DNA of 64,000 nt from Monarcha castaneiventris obscurior (taxonomy: Eukaryota > Chordata > Aves > Passeriformes > Monarchidae), in NCBI GenBank assembly GCA_026261815.1, contig JAMPIT010000484.1, forward strand, positions 7,414,501 to 7,478,500, written 5' to 3'. Position 1 is the stretch's first letter. Every line of letters begins with the position of its first letter. Below the pieces are notes generated by a model. That model was not told the DNA's origin. It searched no databases and saw only the letters and a list, made by a program, of their open reading frames with translations. The position numbers were made by a program, and so were the translations under genes. Shown in pieces: positions 60,392-64,000 of the stretch.

Positions 60392-63009
60392 CTGAGAAAG
60401 ATATAAGAAGAAATAAACTTAATTTCAAAATCTTTGTCAGCCAGTTTAAAACAATATAGATATGCAATGCATTATTAAATCTTACTTTAAAAGTAAAGCA
60501 ATTCAGAGAAGAAAAATGTACTTAACATATGAAATTTTTAATCTCTTCTATGATACAAAATATCAGCTTAGAAATATTTCATTCTGCAGGACAAACTGTG
60601 AAGTGACTGAATGTGCCCTCTTGTGGTAAGCAACACACCAGTTTAGACCTTACAGTACCTTTAATAAACTACTTTCCATGATTATATACTTTTCCAAAAG
60701 CAGCTTTTATATTTAAGTATGTATGTTACTAGAATTTAATTTTGCAGTGGAAAAAGACTGTTAGAAATGAAAGCTGCACATTTACCAATGTAAATTGATT
60801 ATCCTAGAAAAGTTTACAGTACTATACAGAACTATAGTTCAAAATATTTGAGTAACATTTTAGACTTGATAGCTCACTGACTAAGTAATCATCTCCAGTA
60901 TTTGGATCAAAAATAAAAATAATAATTAAAAAGTGCTGTATATTTAGCCTGTGGTCTAGAAAAAACACTGTGGATCATCTAACCCTTCCTCTTGCTTTAC
61001 ACTGTGCCTCTGAGCAATAAATTTAACATATAATTTATCTGTGTTATTCATCATTCATCATTTTTGTGTTGGCATCCTAAGGACAACTTTGTTGTAGCAT
61101 TTTCAGGAAAATTTTAAGTGACAGGTATCATTTTTTTCCCCACAAAATAATGTGATCTAAGAACTGTGCTAAGAAAATAATTTAATCAATCCACGTATGT
61201 ATTTTTTGCCATTGATGTCCATTCAGAAAAATGTAATTTTGCAGTAGAAAACAGTTATGATACATATGTAGTGAGACTTTTTTCTTTACTTAAGTATATA
61301 ATGAAGGAGAAGTGTAGCATAAAACTGAAGATCTCCCTGCAAAGTATTAGATTCCTGGCTAATCATTTTGATCCTTACATGTAACTCAGATATAACTATG
61401 GCTCTTGCAGGTTTACAAAAATATTTTCTTCAACAGATTTACTCAAAGAATCTTTTTTGACAAGCATATGTGCTGTCACACAAAACTACTCCGACTCAGC
61501 AAGCTGGGGATCCATTATAGCCATAACTTTCAGCGTATATTAATACAGACACATATATGGCTGAGTGAAATATGCTCAGAAGTGTTTTGGAACAAAGCAT
61601 GCACAAGAATTTTGTACTATGGAAGAAAGTTTTCTTTTTCTGCTATTTATAACACTCTTCTCTAGAAGCATAAAAAAAAAAGCTGAAATAGGATCTTCTC
61701 CTTCAAATAGTAACTCTGTTCTCTCCAAAATTTCACCACTGCTGCAGAGCACAGACATTCTGCAGCTATGAGCAATCACTCTGCAGCTACCAATTTGTGT
61801 GGACTTTGCTTGACATGCCACAAGCAGCTTAACACCTACCATGGGACTAACTGACCCAAACAGCTCTAGAGTTGTCTCAAAAGTCCTTGAAGAGTCTAAA
61901 ACAACTTCTCAACACAGTCAGAACAGGTTTAATGTTTAATATTAGTAGGTTGGCATTTTCCTTAGCATCATTCAAAATGTACAAGTATTCAGGAAAAAGT
62001 GTACCCTTTTGCCTAAAAATGTCAAAAAATAATAAAAAAGCCATTTAAGGGGCATACCCAGTGTGCACCCTGTCACAGTCACAGTAGGCTATTTACAAAA
62101 TGCAATGACAGATGAAAACTTTGAACAGTAACCAGAACAAGAAGCAATGCCTCTCCTTTAAGTAATAGCCTAAGCATGACAACACTTGCCCAGCAGGTGT
62201 GAAGCTGAGGTACAATACACCTCTCTTCACAGCTGACAGTGCTGAAACCCGGCCCTTCCCCCTGCTCTGACAGGGCCCCGGCACCCAAACCAGCACAGGA
62301 CACTCCACTCCTGTGCCTGTGGGAACCAAGCCACCACACAGCACAGAATACACAACCACGGGAGCAAGAAACAAATGGGAATCTGACTGCTCAAAATTTA
62401 TATCTTCAAGTTACGCTTTAGAGACTGCAGGTTGAGAAGAAAAAAAAAAAAAATCAAGTGCTCCTGCTGCAGTACTTTTTATAAGCTTCCATACAACTCT
62501 AAATAATTGATATGAAATTTTCTCTGTTCATGCTGATAAACTGTTGACCTTGAAATGTAAAGATGACAATCTGTGGTAAACTGAGAATGGGATGACCACA
62601 TAAAACAAACTGAATAGCTCTGAAATAGTAAACACAGTAATTTTCTGAAATTCACAATATTAATTTTTTATATTTGACTTAATTTTTAAATAGAAGTTTG
62701 TATACATCTCAAAGCTGCTAAATATTTCCATTAGAATGCTCCAGAATCTAGGGACCTTGTTCCAGAATTTAGGTTCAGCTTGCTACACAGCACACAGGCC
62801 TTTGGCTATACCAGTCACTGGATTTTAAAATCAATTATTTTCACTTTAAGAACATGCCTCAGAGAAAAAAAAAAGCAAAATATTTGGTAAAGAGCAAATG
62901 AAAACAAATAAAAAGACAGAGTTCTAGGACTTACTTCTAACTTAACAATATCGGGATGTGGAAGTAAATACATTCTTTCTTGAAGCGTTTTTTCTGCTGT
63001 TTCTATATC
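60248..63009 (-). CDS. C3orf14: C3orf14 orthologue, last two coding exons
   Basis: C3orf14 is a small (128 residues in human), poorly characterised vertebrate protein with helical, coiled-coil-prone sequence; I assign no function. Two minus-strand exons (62935-63009 and 60248-60391) join in phase 0 to give 72 residues. They read [13 protein letters not shown], then [10 protein letters not shown], then [20 protein letters not shown] and a divergent tail ending EEDSQK. Human has DIEAAEKSLQ, LPRPEVVSLE and [20 protein letters not shown] at the same positions, as I recall, so the match is clear. The place beyond FEZF2 on the opposite strand fits human synteny. N-terminal exons lie to the right of the window. 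The C-terminal tail is longer than in human by a few residues. Confidence 0.92.
60392..62934 (-). other. C3orf14: C3orf14 last intron (2.5 kb)
   Basis: The intron is AT-rich, with no recognised mobile element. It contains a CTCF-core match at 60613-60626 and an A run at 62440-62453. A GC-moderate stretch at about 62210-62350 has no recognisable coding content. Confidence 0.85.
60613..60626 (-). promoter_or_regulatory. CTCF motif, - orientation, full core match
   Basis: On the minus strand CCACAAGAGGGCAC matches the core CCASNAGRKGGCRS at every position. It lies 222 bp upstream of the last C3orf14 exon, at the far side of the FEZF2 regulatory region. Its orientation is convergent with the weaker motif at 4500. 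Confidence 0.5.
62935..63009 (-). CDS. C3orf14: C3orf14 internal coding exon (25 codons)
   Basis: On the minus strand the acceptor gttttag precedes GATATAGAAACAGC and the donor gtaagt follows TTAGAA. It reads [13 protein letters not shown] and ends DIVKLE. Phase 0. Confidence 0.92.
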
Positions 63010-64000
63010 CTAAAACACAGGCAAAGTACATTTTAAAAACAAACACTGGGAATTTAAAAAGGAAAATACACATATAAAGACATTTAAATTAATTAAACAA
63101 ACCTATTACAACTAAACAGCATTCAAATAATAACATCAAAGTTCAAATCTTTGTTTAGTCATTCTGAAATACAACTTGTACTACTGAGACTAACACCCTA
63201 CATCTGCTAAATATGTTTGCTGCACCTTTTTCATACAAGACCACATTTCACAACCAAGTAAGACTTTTGCTGTAAAACACTGCTATTCTCTCTGGACACC
63301 AGGGTAAATTAGTTAAATTCTGTTGTATAAAACTTAAGGAAATAGAGGGGAATGGAACACCTTTTTCCGTGCTGCGTAAGACTGAAATATGTATTCTAGC
63401 TACTGTAACTGTAAAGTAACTAGGCAAATTATGTGCAAGATCTTTACTTCTCAAGACAAAGATGACTTGCTAATATGCATGCATAACATGTGCACAAAAA
63501 TGTAGAGCTGCAGCAAGCTGTTCACCAGACAAACTTGGATGACAATGCACCTCACATAGCTTTCTTACAAAAAAAAAATCAGTATTTGGGTTTCTGCTTG
63601 TCCAGTGGATGTGTGCTGGATTCACAGAGGCCCAAATAAATCTTTTAAAAAAGAAACAACCAAAAAAATCAACAGCAACAAACAAATCAAAGCATGCCCC
63701 CAAACCAACCACCCTCCCCCTTTAAAGTTCTGACCCGTTCTTGTGGGCTTAGTTCCATACCCAAACATTGAAGAGATTGAGTGGTGGGCAGATGAAGAGA
63801 GACAGAAAGGGACGTGGGAGTGGGGTGTGAAGAAGCCAAAGCTGAACAGAGTGGAGGGGGAAAGAAAGTATAGCAGATGGCAGAGTTGGGAGCAGAGAGC
63901 GGGTGTGAAGAGTACAACAGAAAAACTAAATGAGAGAGGAAATTCCCCAAAGGGACTTCCCAAATATTCACCACCACTGCTGCTGAAAAGAAGAGTGAGA
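63010..64000 (-). other. C3orf14: C3orf14 intron (partial)
   Basis: No further C3orf14 exon was found on the minus strand to the window end; the N-terminal exon(s) should lie beyond. The minus-strand ORFs at 63470-63977 are T/C-rich and have no recognisable domain. Confidence 0.7.

Noticed and set aside
63470..63977. Minus-strand ORFs at the window end as possible C3orf14 N-terminus
   Set aside because: Their Ser/Phe/Pro-rich products do not resemble the helical, charged N-terminus of C3orf14.

Overview
The window is nuclear vertebrate DNA, most likely from a bird. The reasons are avian-type CR1 LINE fragments, a very compact GC-rich FEZF2, and spliced exons whose products match vertebrate CADPS, FEZF2 and C3orf14. 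Their order (CADPS then FEZF2, same strand, followed by C3orf14 on the opposite strand) is that of human 3p14.2 read in reverse. No bacterial, plasmid, phage, CRISPR, rRNA or tRNA feature is visible. Exons were identified by reading splice junctions and translations; conservation could not be measured.

Region 1 (1 to about 35.6 kb) is the 3' end of CADPS (CAPS1, priming factor of dense-core vesicles) on the + strand. Six coding exons, all phase 0, encode the last 194 residues. They are spread over introns of 1.1 to 18.6 kb and followed by a 3'UTR of about 1.1 kb with several poly(A) signals. The introns hold a CR1 fragment, an inverted pair of an unnamed dispersed repeat, hairpins, and AT-rich blocks that look like conserved non-coding elements.

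Region 2 (35.6-46.4 kb) is intergenic. It has a CR1 fragment at 36 kb, then from 43.1 kb alternating CpG-island DNA and AT-rich homeodomain-motif clusters leading to the FEZF2 promoter, with runs of G that could form quadruplexes.

Region 3 (46.4-49.2 kb) is the whole FEZF2 gene: a non-coding first exon, four coding exons, 437 residues, an EH1 repressor motif, six C2H2 zinc fingers, and a poly(A) signal at 49161. A TATA box with an adjacent G-quadruplex motif inside intron 1 suggests a second promoter.

Region 4 (49.2-60.2 kb) is an 11 kb gap between convergent genes. Its first 6 kb carry CpG islands and candidate enhancers, including a SOX-motif block at 51.5-52.0 kb; the rest is AT-rich with little recognisable.

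Region 5 (60.2-64 kb) holds the last two coding exons of C3orf14 on the - strand, with a perfect CTCF-core match in the intron between them. The gene's 5' end lies outside the window.

Together this is a neural locus: a secretory gene, a forebrain transcription factor with its regulatory landscape, and a small uncharacterised gene beyond a possible domain boundary.
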